This document shows positions 1-7,211 of a DNA stretch of 31,322 nucleotides, piece after piece (position 1 is the stretch's first letter; every line of letters starts with the position of its first letter). A model generated the notes under the pieces. The model saw only the letters and a program-made list of their open reading frames with translations. It had not been told where the DNA came from and ran no database searches. A program made the translations under genes and the position numbers. Source of the DNA: an uncultured Lachnospiraceae bacterium (GTDB lineage Bacteria; Bacillota; Clostridia; Lachnospirales; Lachnospiraceae). The DNA is taken from contig USKC01000005.1 in the NCBI GenBank assembly GCA_900555195.1, positions 1 through 31,322 of the forward strand. The letters are read 5' to 3'.

Positions 1-2
1 GC

Positions 3-1229
3 CCGCCTAAGGATTATGACAAGTGGCATGCGTTTATCCAGGCGGTAATCGAGCACCTGAAGGAGCGTTACGGCGAGAAAGAGATCGAGACCTGGTATTT
101 TGAACTGTGGAACGAGCCGGATATCTTCTACTGGAAAGGAACCGCAGCGGAGTACTGCAAGCTGTATGACTATACTGAGGATGCTGTGCATGCGGCAGCC
201 CCTAATGTCCGTCTTTCCGGCCCTGCAGTAACAGGTATCTTTAAGGATGGCCATGCGGAGAAATTCTTCCGTTTCTTCCTGGAGCACTGTAAGAACGGTG
301 CCAACTTCTGCACCGGAGAGAAGGGAACGCGTCTGGATTTCATTACCTTCCATGTAAAGGGCGGCGGATTCCCGTTCCAGATGCATGCGCCCAAGGCAGT
401 TCCTTCCGTGGAAAGCCTTGTACATCAGGTGAAGCTGGGTCTGGATATCATTACAGAGTTCGGTTATCAGAACTGCGAAGTGGTGCTTTCTGAGGCGGAT
501 CCGGACGGCTGGGCTGCAGGCGGCGTATATGACAACGCCAACATGATCTTCCGTAATACGGAATACTACGCTACTTATGTGGCATCCACTTATGATAAGA
601 TCGATCGCCTGAGCGTGCAGTACGGCATTAAGGTAAGACCTCTGGCATGGGCGTTCATGTTCCCGGGCGAGAGATGTTTCGAGGGAACGAGAACCTTCAC
701 AACCCAGGGCATTGACAAGGCTGTATTCAATATGTTCAAGATTTATGGCAGTTTGGGTGACGAGAAGCTGGCCTTTGAAAGCGACGGGGCGGAGACGATG
801 GACTTCCTGGAGGAGCCCGATATCGGCGTGAAGAACAACAGTTCCTACACGGGCGAAGGGGAGGATACGGATGTATCCGGCTTCGCGGTGAAAGGAAAAG
901 ACGGCGAGACGCAGATCGTGATTTACAGCCACTGCAATGACAGAGATAAGAAGGAAGATCAGGAGATCAGCCTTGTGGTAGAAGGGCTTGAGTCACAGAA
1001 TGTGACGGTAAGCCACAACCGGATCGATGCAGAGCATTCCAATCCTTATGCGGAATGGCTGCGCCAGGGAAGCCCTCTGTATCCGGTAGGAGAGCAGTAT
1101 GCGGCGATCAAGGAAAGAGATGGCTTGGAAGAACTGTGCGGAGCGCAGGAAATGAAGACGGAAGATGGAAAGCTTGTACTCACCTTCCAGATGCCTGCAC
1201 ATGCGGTTTCCTATATTACGATCAAATAA
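3..1229 (+). CDS. GH39-type glycoside hydrolase (beta-xylosidase-like), 5' truncated
   Basis: The reading frame is open from the left edge (frame starting at base 3) to TAA at 1227-1229, so the N-terminus lies outside the window. The visible part has the clan GH-A/GH39 layout. The motif FELWNEPD, with the presumed acid/base Glu at codon 114-116, is followed by DFITFHVKGGG and then VVLSEADPDGW, whose Glu (492-494) is the likely nucleophile. A beta-sandwich-like C-terminal segment follows. No signal peptide can be judged. Family members act on xylosides or related glycosides by a retaining mechanism. The substrate here is unknown, and because the gene leads a hydroxy-acid/pentose operon, release of an unusual sugar is plausible but inferred. 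The next gene starts 45 bases downstream. Confidence 0.82.
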   Translation, partial: PPKDYDKWHAFIQAVIEHLKERYGEKEIETWYFELWNEPDIFYWKGTAAEYCKLYDYTEDAVHAAAPNVRLSGPAVTGIFKDGHAEKFFRFFLEHCKNGANFCTGEKGTRLDFITFHVKGGGFPFQMHAPKAVPSVESLVHQVKLGLDIITEFGYQNCEVVLSEADPDGWAAGGVYDNANMIFRNTEYYATYVASTYDKIDRLSVQYGIKVRPLAWAFMFPGERCFEGTRTFTTQGIDKAVFNMFKIYGSLGDEKLAFESDGAETMDFLEEPDIGVKNNSSYTGEGEDTDVSGFAVKGKDGETQIVIYSHCNDRDKKEDQEISLVVEGLESQNVTVSHNRIDAEHSNPYAEWLRQGSPLYPVGEQYAAIKERDGLEELCGAQEMKTEDGKLVLTFQMPAHAVSYITIK

Positions 1230-1274
1230 GGTATGAAACAGGCCGTGAGAACTTCGGCCGGATGGGAGAGAATC

Positions 1275-1952
1275 ATGAAGGATTTAAGCAACAAGACACT
1301 GGGGATCATCCATGCATCCCACATCACGATTACAGCCATGGAGCCTTATATTCAGAAGTATATTCCCGAAGTGCAGATCATGCATCTTTGTGACGACACG
1401 ATTCAGAGGGATAATATCAAGGCCGGCGCGGGCGTGATCCCGAAGGTGAACTATTATAAATTTGCGCAGTATGCCCATAACCTGGAAGAGGCAGGGGTGG
1501 ATCTGATCCTGCTGGCCTGCTCCACATTCAACTATGCGGCAGAACTTGGCAGGCCTTTGATCGACACCCAGATCGCGCAGATCGACCGTCCCATGATGGA
1601 GAAGGCTGTGCGCACCGGCAGAAAGATCGGGCTGCTGGCTACGCTGGCGACTACGGTTCCCTCTTCTGAGAGGCTTCTGGATATCGCTGCTGCGGAAGCG
1701 GGCGTGGAGATCGAGAGGAAGACGGTGCTGTGCAGCGAAGCGTTTGAAGAGTACTCCAAGGGAAATATTGAGCGTCACAACGAGCTTCTTCTTACGGCGA
1801 TCGATCAGCTGTCCGAAGAAGTGGACTGCATCGTAATGGCTCAGCTTTCCATGTCGGCGCTGGCGCCTTCCCTGAAGGATACCAAGGTTCCTGTATACAA
1901 CAGCGGGGATACCGGTTTTGTACGGATACGCGAAATGCTGGAGGCAATGTAA
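1275..1952 (+). CDS. Asp/Glu/hydantoin racemase family protein
   Basis: This 225-aa protein has the two-lobed Asp/Glu racemase fold pattern: N-terminal TLGIIHASHIT, the first active-site cysteine in LLACSTFNY, and a GLLAT strand in the second lobe. Where cofactor-independent racemases have their second catalytic Cys, this protein reads VMAQLSMS, so a two-base Cys/Cys racemization is doubtful. Related decarboxylases, isomerases and lyases of this superfamily also use a single Cys. The start at 1275 is chosen because GGGAGAG lies at 1264-1270; an upstream in-frame ATG at 1233 has no well-spaced ribosome site. Its place between a glycosidase and transketolase suggests a role on a sugar-acid intermediate rather than an amino acid (inference). 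Confidence 0.75.
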   Translation: MKDLSNKTLGIIHASHITITAMEPYIQKYIPEVQIMHLCDDTIQRDNIKAGAGVIPKVNYYKFAQYAHNLEEAGVDLILLACSTFNYAAELGRPLIDTQIAQIDRPMMEKAVRTGRKIGLLATLATTVPSSERLLDIAAAEAGVEIERKTVLCSEAFEEYSKGNIERHNELLLTAIDQLSEEVDCIVMAQLSMSALAPSLKDTKVPVYNSGDTGFVRIREMLEAM

Positions 1953-2077
1953 TGGATGTCGCCTTGGGCGGTGAAAGAGAGGAAATGCGGAAAGCTCCGC
2001 TTTCCGCACGAAGAATGCCCTGAGGGGCATTCTTCACCGGAATGAATGCCGCCTTGCGGCGGCGAAAGAGAGGAAAT
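1951..2077 (+). repeat. Direct-repeat pair bracketing two perfect hairpins
   Basis: A 36-bp unit (1951-1986) recurs as a 37-bp unit (2041-2077) with three substitutions and one indel. Both copies carry a small palindrome (CGCC-TTG-GGCG at 1960-1970; GCCGC-CTT-GCGGC at 2048-2060) and end in the ribosome-site-like GAAAGAGAGGAAAT. Between them lie a 10-bp-stem, 3-nt-loop hairpin (1986-2008) and an 11-bp-stem, 4-nt-loop hairpin (2010-2035). The second repeat supplies the ribosome site of the transketolase gene. The first copy precedes a 12-codon ORF, ATG 1985 to TGA 2021-2023, whose stop lies in the loop of the second hairpin. No U-tract follows either hairpin, so simple intrinsic termination is unlikely. 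Confidence 0.8.
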
Positions 2078-2078
2078 T

Positions 2079-2909
2079 ATGCTGGAACGTGCGAAGAGAG
2101 AGGAACTTGCCGGAAAGGCTAAGGAGATACGCAAGGATATCGTTACGATGATCGGCGTTGGAAAAGCGGGTCATCTGGGCGGTTCCTGTTCCCTGGCCGA
2201 TATCGTGGCAGTTTTATATTTTTATAAGATGAATCATGATCCCAAAGATCCGAAGAAGCCGGATCGGGATCGGTTCCTTCTGAGCAAGGGACATGCGGCG
2301 ATTGTGCAGTATGCTGCTCTGATGGAATGCGGATATTTTGACAAGGATACTTATATCCACACGCTGAAAAAGCTGGGGAGCCAGCTGCAGGGCCACCCGG
2401 ATATGAGAAAGCTGGTAGGGATCGAGGCGAATACCGGTTCCCTGGGCCAGGGCGTTTCCCTGGCGGCGGGCATGGCGGCAGGGCTGCGTCTGAACGGCCT
2501 TCCTTCCAAGGTATATGTGGCCGTGGGAGACGGAGAACTGGCAGAAGGACAGCTTTGGGAAGCGTTTATGGCGGCGAGCAATTTCAAGCTGGATAATCTG
2601 CGGGTTATCATCGACCGCAACGGCCTGCAGGCGACAGGCAAAACCAAAGACCGTTTTGATATCGGAAGCATCGAAGAGAAGATGAAGGCATTTGGCTTTG
2701 AGGTGATGACGATCGACGGACATGATCTGGATGCCATCGCGGACGCTTTGGACGCGGCGGATCAGGTGAAGGGAAAACCGGTCTGCATCGTTGCGGATAC
2801 TGTGAAAGGGAAGGGCGTTCCGTTCGCAGAAGGAAACGCGTCATTCCATAACGGTACGTTGACGCAGGAGCAGTATGATGAGGCGCTGCGCATTTTGGAG
2901 GAGGCTTAA
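2079..2909 (+). CDS. Transketolase, N-terminal (pyrophosphate-binding) subunit
   Basis: This 276-aa protein equals the first half of a split transketolase. It contains GKAGHLGGSCS, the conserved SKGHAA histidine motif, and the thiamine-diphosphate/Mg signature starting at GDGELAEGQLWEA and ending near NLRVIIDRNG. With the next gene it should form a cytoplasmic TPP enzyme that moves a two-carbon ketol unit between sugar phosphates. Transketolases can also use hydroxypyruvate as a donor, which is relevant to the glycerate-forming genes downstream. The start at 2079 follows GAGAGG at 2068-2073; the upstream in-frame ATG at 2046 lies inside the repeat and would add a repeat-encoded tail. The stop is one base before the next start codon. 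Confidence 0.92.
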   Translation: MLERAKREELAGKAKEIRKDIVTMIGVGKAGHLGGSCSLADIVAVLYFYKMNHDPKDPKKPDRDRFLLSKGHAAIVQYAALMECGYFDKDTYIHTLKKLGSQLQGHPDMRKLVGIEANTGSLGQGVSLAAGMAAGLRLNGLPSKVYVAVGDGELAEGQLWEAFMAASNFKLDNLRVIIDRNGLQATGKTKDRFDIGSIEEKMKAFGFEVMTIDGHDLDAIADALDAADQVKGKPVCIVADTVKGKGVPFAEGNASFHNGTLTQEQYDEALRILEEA

Positions 2910-2910
2910 C

Positions 2911-3849
2911 ATGGGAGTACATAACCAGAGAAAAGTATATGGGGAAACCCTGGTAGAACTGGGTAAAAAAAATCCAGATGTTGTTGTGCTGGAGGCGGAT
3001 CTGGGTAAGTCTACCATGAGCTGTATGTTTGAAGCCGAATTTCCGGAACGGTATTTTGAGATGGGAATCGCGGAGCAGAATATGACCAGTTTTGCGGGAG
3101 GCCTGGCCCTGACAGGAAAGATCCCGTTTACCAATACGTTTGCGGTGTTCGCATCAGGAAGGGCATATGACCAGATCCGCCAGAGCATCGGTACCGCTCA
3201 GCTGAACGTGAAGATCGTTGGTTCCAGTTCCGGCATGTCGGACTTCGGCGATGGGGCTACTCATCAGTGTATTGACGACGTAGCGATTATGAGCGTCATT
3301 CCGGGTATGACGGTGTTTACGCCCTGCGACGGGGTTGAGACCAGGATGGCGGTGGAAGCAGCCGCGGCGCTTGACGGCCCTTGCTACATCCGTTTGTGCA
3401 GGAATGATCTGGAAGACATCTTTCCGGAAAATGTGGAATACAAAATAGGAGAGCCTGTGGTGCTTCGTGAAGGAAGCGACGTGACCGTGTTCACCCACGG
3501 GATCATGGCGCATGAAGCGCTGAAAGCAGCAAAGATGGCCGAAGAAGAAGGGATCAGCGTCAGCGTTGTGCATATCCCTACCATTAAACCGCTCAATGAG
3601 GACGCGGTGCGGCGCCTTGCAGAAGGGAAAAAGGGCATTGTGGTATGTGAAGAAGACAGCATCCGCGGCGGACTGAATATGCTGATCGCTTATATCCTGA
3701 AGGGAATGGGAATTCCTCAGGAAAGCGTGGCGGTGATGGACGTATACGGCCAGTCCGGCTCATCTCATGCAGAACTGCTGTCCTATTACGGCCTGGATGC
3801 CGGTCATGTCCTGGAGAAGATCAGGAAAGCGGCAGGAAAAAACGTTTGA
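2911..3849 (+). CDS. Transketolase, C-terminal (pyrimidine-binding) subunit
   Basis: This 312-aa protein is the second half of the split transketolase. The pyrimidine-binding domain holds the catalytic Glu context FEMGIAEQNM, followed by GLALTGKIPF and the characteristic D(F/G)GATHQ-type segment GDGATHQCIDD. The C-terminal transketolase domain runs from about residue 185 to the end, with EDSIRGGL and GQSGSSHAEL. The start at 2911 has GGAGGAGG at 2897-2904 and lies directly behind the stop of the N-terminal subunit, which fits translational coupling of equimolar subunits. Split transketolases are common in Clostridia and often serve specialised sugar pathways; the exact ketose donor is not readable from sequence. 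Confidence 0.92.
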   Translation: MGVHNQRKVYGETLVELGKKNPDVVVLEADLGKSTMSCMFEAEFPERYFEMGIAEQNMTSFAGGLALTGKIPFTNTFAVFASGRAYDQIRQSIGTAQLNVKIVGSSSGMSDFGDGATHQCIDDVAIMSVIPGMTVFTPCDGVETRMAVEAAAALDGPCYIRLCRNDLEDIFPENVEYKIGEPVVLREGSDVTVFTHGIMAHEALKAAKMAEEEGISVSVVHIPTIKPLNEDAVRRLAEGKKGIVVCEEDSIRGGLNMLIAYILKGMGIPQESVAVMDVYGQSGSSHAELLSYYGLDAGHVLEKIRKAAGKNV

Positions 3850-3875
3850 GCATAAAAGAAATGGAGGAGAAAAAG

Positions 3876-4760
3876 ATGAAAATCGGATTTATCGGTCTTG
3901 GAATCATGGGAAAGCCTATGGCAAAGAATCTGCTGAAGGCAGGTTATGAGCTGAACATTTACGATATCAATGAAGCGGCAGTGGAAGAGGTAAAGGCTGC
4001 AGGCGGAAAGCCGTGCTCTACTTCAGCAGAAGTCGCGTCCTTAAGCGATATCGTTCTGACCATGCTTCCCAACTCCCCTCATGTGAAGAATGCGCTTCTG
4101 GAAAAAGACGGCGTGTTGGAAGGAATGAAGAAGGGAACCATCATCGTGGATATGAGCTCCATTGATCCTACCGTATCGGTGGAATTAGAGAAGGCTGTTA
4201 CAGCTGCGGGAGGCGAGATGATTGACGCGCCGGTGAGCGGAGGAGAACCCAAGGCAGTGGATGCGACCTTGTCCTTCATGTGCGGCGGAAAAGAAGAAGT
4301 ATTTGAAAAGGTACGCCCTATCTTGGAGAAGATGGGCTCTTCCGTAGTGCTGGTAGGACCGATCGGAAGCGGAAATATGACGAAGCTGGCGAACCAGATC
4401 ATCGTGGCTGTGAACATCGCAGCGCTGTCTGAGGCAATGGTGCTGGCGGCGAAATCCGGCGTAAATCCGGAGAATGTGTACAAAGCTATCCGCGGCGGCC
4501 TTGCGGGAAGCACAGTAATGGATGCGAAAGCGCCCATGATTCTGGATCGTAACTTTAACCCTGGTTTCCGTATTGAACTGCACATCAAGGATCTGACCAA
4601 TGCGATGAACGCTTCTGAAGCGGTAGGAATGGAACTTCCCATGGCGGAGAAGGTGCTGGAGATGATGAAGCAGCTGCAGGAAGAAGGCATGGGAAAATGC
4701 GACCACAGCGCGGTGGTGCGTTACTATGAAGAGAAGGAAGGCGTGGAAGTAAAGCGCTGA
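3876..4760 (+). CDS. garR: 2-hydroxy-3-oxopropionate (tartronate semialdehyde) reductase-type dehydrogenase
   Basis: This 294-aa beta-hydroxyacid dehydrogenase begins with the nucleotide-binding Rossmann motif GFIGLGIMGKPMAKNLL. It carries the substrate-loop signature DAPVSGGEPKA and the catalytic-lysine segment GNMTKLANQ; length and order match the 290-300-aa GarR/GlxR/3-hydroxyisobutyrate dehydrogenase family. The family reduces tartronate semialdehyde to D-glycerate with NAD(P)H. That specific activity is inferred from the glycerate kinase two genes downstream, and related substrates (for example threonate-type acids) cannot be excluded. The start at 3876 has GGAGGAG at 3863-3869; an in-frame upstream ATG at 3846 overlaps the end of the transketolase gene and has no better site. 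Confidence 0.85.
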   Translation: MKIGFIGLGIMGKPMAKNLLKAGYELNIYDINEAAVEEVKAAGGKPCSTSAEVASLSDIVLTMLPNSPHVKNALLEKDGVLEGMKKGTIIVDMSSIDPTVSVELEKAVTAAGGEMIDAPVSGGEPKAVDATLSFMCGGKEEVFEKVRPILEKMGSSVVLVGPIGSGNMTKLANQIIVAVNIAALSEAMVLAAKSGVNPENVYKAIRGGLAGSTVMDAKAPMILDRNFNPGFRIELHIKDLTNAMNASEAVGMELPMAEKVLEMMKQLQEEGMGKCDHSAVVRYYEEKEGVEVKR

Positions 4761-4824
4761 GAGAAAGCAGAGAAAGGCGCTGAGGGGAAAGGAATGTCCG
4801 CTGAAGCGAACAAGGGGTATAGCA

Positions 4825-5613
4825 ATGAAGCTTGGGTGTTGTCTGAATATGCTGGGTGATGAACGGGAACCGATTGGAATGAAATATATGCCGGCGCTGA
4901 AAAAGGCAGGATATGATTACATGGAGCTGCCGTTGGCGCAGATTATGGATCTGTCAGATGCGGATTATGACAGGCTCAGACGGGAAGTTGAGAAAACGGG
5001 AATTCCCTGTGAATGCTGCAATAATTTTTTCCCTGCTACGGTGCGTCTGACGGGAGAGACGGCGGATCCGATTCAGATCGGGGACTATGCAAGAAAGGCA
5101 ATAGAACGGGCCAGGAAGCTGGGAGCGAAGATCATCGTGTTTGGCAGCAGCGGGGCGAAGAATATTCCTGAAGGATTTGACCGCCACAGAGCGTTCTGCC
5201 AGATCGTGAATACGCTGAAAATTGCGGATGCATATGCGCTTCCGGCAGGGATCCATATTGTGATTGAGCCGCTGAACCGGATGGAGAGCAATGTGATCTT
5301 AAATCTTAGCGAAGGCGATTTCCTTATGAAGGAAGCGGGGCGTCCGTCGATCAGGCTGTTGGTGGATTATTACCATTTCACGATGGAGAAGGAATCGTTG
5401 GATACGCTGCGGGATCGGATGGCGAACATTGACCATGTGCATTTCGCCGAGCCTGTAGGGCGGCGGTTTCCTACGAAGCACAAGGCGGAGTATGAAGAAT
5501 TTTTCCAGGTCCTCAAAAACGGCAGATATGACGGGAGAGTCAGTGTGGAAGCATATTCGGACGAACCGGAACAAGATATTGAAAATGCGGTTTTTTTAAG
5601 AGATTATCTGTAA
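4825..5613 (+). CDS. Sugar phosphate isomerase/epimerase, AP-endonuclease-2-like TIM barrel
   Basis: This 262-aa xylose-isomerase-like TIM barrel keeps the four metal-ligand positions typical of hydroxypyruvate isomerases and ketose 3-epimerases: Glu in IEPLNR, Asp in LVDYYH, His in HVHFAE and Glu in VEAYSD. Cys-rich LGCCLNM and CECCNN segments lie in the first third. Between a tartronate-semialdehyde reductase and a glycerate kinase, hydroxypyruvate/tartronate-semialdehyde isomerization is attractive, but a ketose 3-epimerase or another pentose isomerase would look similar. The start at 4825 is supported by AAGGGG at 4812-4817. The gap to the upstream gene is 64 bases without a clear terminator, so co-transcription is likely. 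Confidence 0.78.
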   Translation: MKLGCCLNMLGDEREPIGMKYMPALKKAGYDYMELPLAQIMDLSDADYDRLRREVEKTGIPCECCNNFFPATVRLTGETADPIQIGDYARKAIERARKLGAKIIVFGSSGAKNIPEGFDRHRAFCQIVNTLKIADAYALPAGIHIVIEPLNRMESNVILNLSEGDFLMKEAGRPSIRLLVDYYHFTMEKESLDTLRDRMANIDHVHFAEPVGRRFPTKHKAEYEEFFQVLKNGRYDGRVSVEAYSDEPEQDIENAVFLRDYL

Positions 5614-5659
5614 AAAGAGGTTGTTTCTGAAGGGACGGGCTGGTATTCTTAAAGAGTGT

Positions 5660-5696
5660 GGGAAAGGGCGGGAGGAAAGCGCTTTCGTCCCTTCCC
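5660..5696 (+). promoter_or_regulatory. Bulged hairpin containing a cre-like 12-bp palindrome
   Basis: A perfect palindrome GAAAGCGCTTTC (5675-5686) sits in the spacer before the glycerate kinase. Its core AAAGCGCTTT resembles CcpA/LacI-family operators, but the outer T and A of the usual cre consensus are both G here. The flanks GGGAAAGGG (5660-5668) and CCCTTCCC (5689-5696) can pair, giving a bulged stem followed by GGTTTTG. It could be an operator, a weak attenuator, or neither. The sequence alone does not decide. Confidence 0.35.
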
Positions 5697-5737
5697 GGTT
5701 TTGTAGGTGCGTGAAAGCGTGCAGATGGGGGAAAGGA

Positions 5738-6874
5738 ATGAAGAAAATTATACTGGCGCCGGATTCCTTTAAGGGAACGATGAGCGCGAAACGCGTATGC
5801 GAGATTATGGGCAGGAGCATCCGGAAGCGTTACCCGGCATGCGAGATCATCCAGATTCCGGTTGCAGACGGAGGAGAGGGAAGTGTGGAGTGCTTCCTTG
5901 GCGCCGTTGGCGGGGAGCGGATAAGCTTACGGGTGATGGGCCCTCTTGGCAGTGAAGTGGATGGTTATTACGGCATTCTGCAGGGACAGCAGGGAGAAAA
6001 AATCGCGGTCATAGAGATGGCTGCCTGTGCGGGACTGCCCCTGGTGGAAGGAAAAGAAAATCCGGAGAAGACAACCACCTATGGGGTTGGGGAACTGATT
6101 GCGGATGCCTTGGATCGAGGCTGCCGCAGGATCATTTTGGGCCTTGGGGGAAGCGCCACCAATGACTGCGGCTGCGGAATGGCAGTTGCGCTGGGAGCTC
6201 GGTTCTTTAACGAAGAAGGGGAGACTTTCCTGCCTGTCGGCGGGAATCTGAGCGAAGTGGCGCGGATAGATCTGGGGGAAATGCGCCCGGAACTGTGGGA
6301 ATGCAGCATCACGGCCATGTGCGATATCGACAATCCGTTGTATGGACCTCTGGGAGCGGCCTATGTGTTCGGCCCCCAGAAGGGAGCGGATGAGGCGATG
6401 GTAAGCAGGCTGGATGCGGGACTTTCCCACATGGCAGAGGTCATTCGGCGGGACCTGGGGGTAAAAGTGGACGATATGCCGGGAGCCGGGGCGGCCGGAG
6501 GAATGGGGGCCGGAGCGGCCGCGTTCCTGAAAGCGGGCCTGAAGCCTGGGATTGAGACGGTATTGGATACGGTGGATTTTGACGGAAAGCTGGAGGGAGC
6601 GGACGCGGTATTCACCGGAGAAGGAAGAGTGGATACGCAGAGCCTGATGGGGAAGGTGATAGGGGGTATCGCCAAACGGACTTCAAAGAAGAGAATCCCG
6701 TTGGTGGTTGTGGCCGGAAGCATAGAGGATCCGCTGGATGGGCTTTATGAAGCGGGAGTGAGCGCCGCGGTGTCAATCAACCGGAAAGCACAGCCGTTCC
6801 ATGAGTCGAGATGGCACAGCGAGGACAATCTGGAATGGACGATGGACAATGTGCTGCGGCTGATGGAATTGTAG
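5738..6874 (+). CDS. Glycerate kinase (GlxK/GarK family)
   Basis: This 378-aa protein has the full length of type I glycerate kinases. It opens with KKIILAPDSFKGTMSA, followed by PVADGGEGS, the glycine-rich GLGGSATNDCG motif, GAAGGMGAG and FTGEGRVDTQS, all family hallmarks. It phosphorylates D-glycerate with ATP, giving 2-phosphoglycerate in most members of this family. It is the logical final step of the operon, feeding glycerate made by the upstream reductase into lower glycolysis. The start at 5738 is preceded by GGGGGAAAGG at 5727-5736. A longer in-frame ORF begins upstream but its extra residues do not resemble the family. A 337-base spacer follows. Confidence 0.93.
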   Translation: MKKIILAPDSFKGTMSAKRVCEIMGRSIRKRYPACEIIQIPVADGGEGSVECFLGAVGGERISLRVMGPLGSEVDGYYGILQGQQGEKIAVIEMAACAGLPLVEGKENPEKTTTYGVGELIADALDRGCRRIILGLGGSATNDCGCGMAVALGARFFNEEGETFLPVGGNLSEVARIDLGEMRPELWECSITAMCDIDNPLYGPLGAAYVFGPQKGADEAMVSRLDAGLSHMAEVIRRDLGVKVDDMPGAGAAGGMGAGAAAFLKAGLKPGIETVLDTVDFDGKLEGADAVFTGEGRVDTQSLMGKVIGGIAKRTSKKRIPLVVVAGSIEDPLDGLYEAGVSAAVSINRKAQPFHESRWHSEDNLEWTMDNVLRLMEL

Positions 6875-6917
6875 AAGAACGGAAAAACAGGATTTTGTGG
6901 GGGTTTTATGGAGGGCT

Positions 6918-7048
6918 GTCCGGCTCTGCGTCCGGACGGTCGCTTTCCAAAGGAGATTTGTGGTATAATGTCGTTAGACATTATACCGGCCCGGAGCGAA
7001 GCGGAGTGGCCATCTCCCCCGGAGGGGGGCCATGTCCGGAGGACATGG
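6918..7048 (+). repeat. Cluster of short palindromes in the 337-bp spacer 6875-7211
   Basis: No gene was found in 6875-7211. The spacer instead carries consecutive inverted repeats: GTCCGG/CCGGAC (6918-6923/6932-6937), an 11-bp perfect stem with GTTA loop (6962-6987), a bulged TGGCC...GGCCA stem with C-run/G-run core (7007-7032), and an 8-bp perfect stem with GGA loop (7030-7048) that overlaps the previous one and so may be alternative to it. The style, perfect short stems with 3-4-base loops placed back to back, matches the repeat block at 1951-2077. The 11-bp stem contains TGGTATAAT (6961-6969), an extended -10 element, so a weak promoter here is possible, but no good -35 is present. Confidence 0.7.
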
Positions 7049-7060
7049 TTGAATAAAGTG

Positions 7061-7102
7061 CCGGGGCGGCGTGCGCAGGAGCGCGCTGCCCTGGTATTTT
7101 TT
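7061..7102 (+). terminator. Rho-independent terminator after the catabolic operon
   Basis: A long GC-rich imperfect stem pairs the region beginning CCGGGGCGGCG (7061) with the region ending GCTGCCCTGG (7094), loop near 7077-7080. It is followed by TATTTTTTG, giving six T in a row at 7097-7102. It lies 187 bases after the glycerate kinase stop and 110 bases before the next gene start. Confidence 0.7.
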
Positions 7103-7211
7103 GCTGTCATGCCCGGCGCCGCAGATTCCTGTATGCGCATAAAGAGCGAAAAAGAGCATATGCATGTTCCGCAAAGCATATATATGGAAAGAAAAAAATC
7201 AGGGAGCCGCC

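Noticed and set aside
1284..2030. 248-aa minus-strand open frame opposite the racemase gene
   Set aside because: Antisense shadow of a clear coding region with no recognisable motif.
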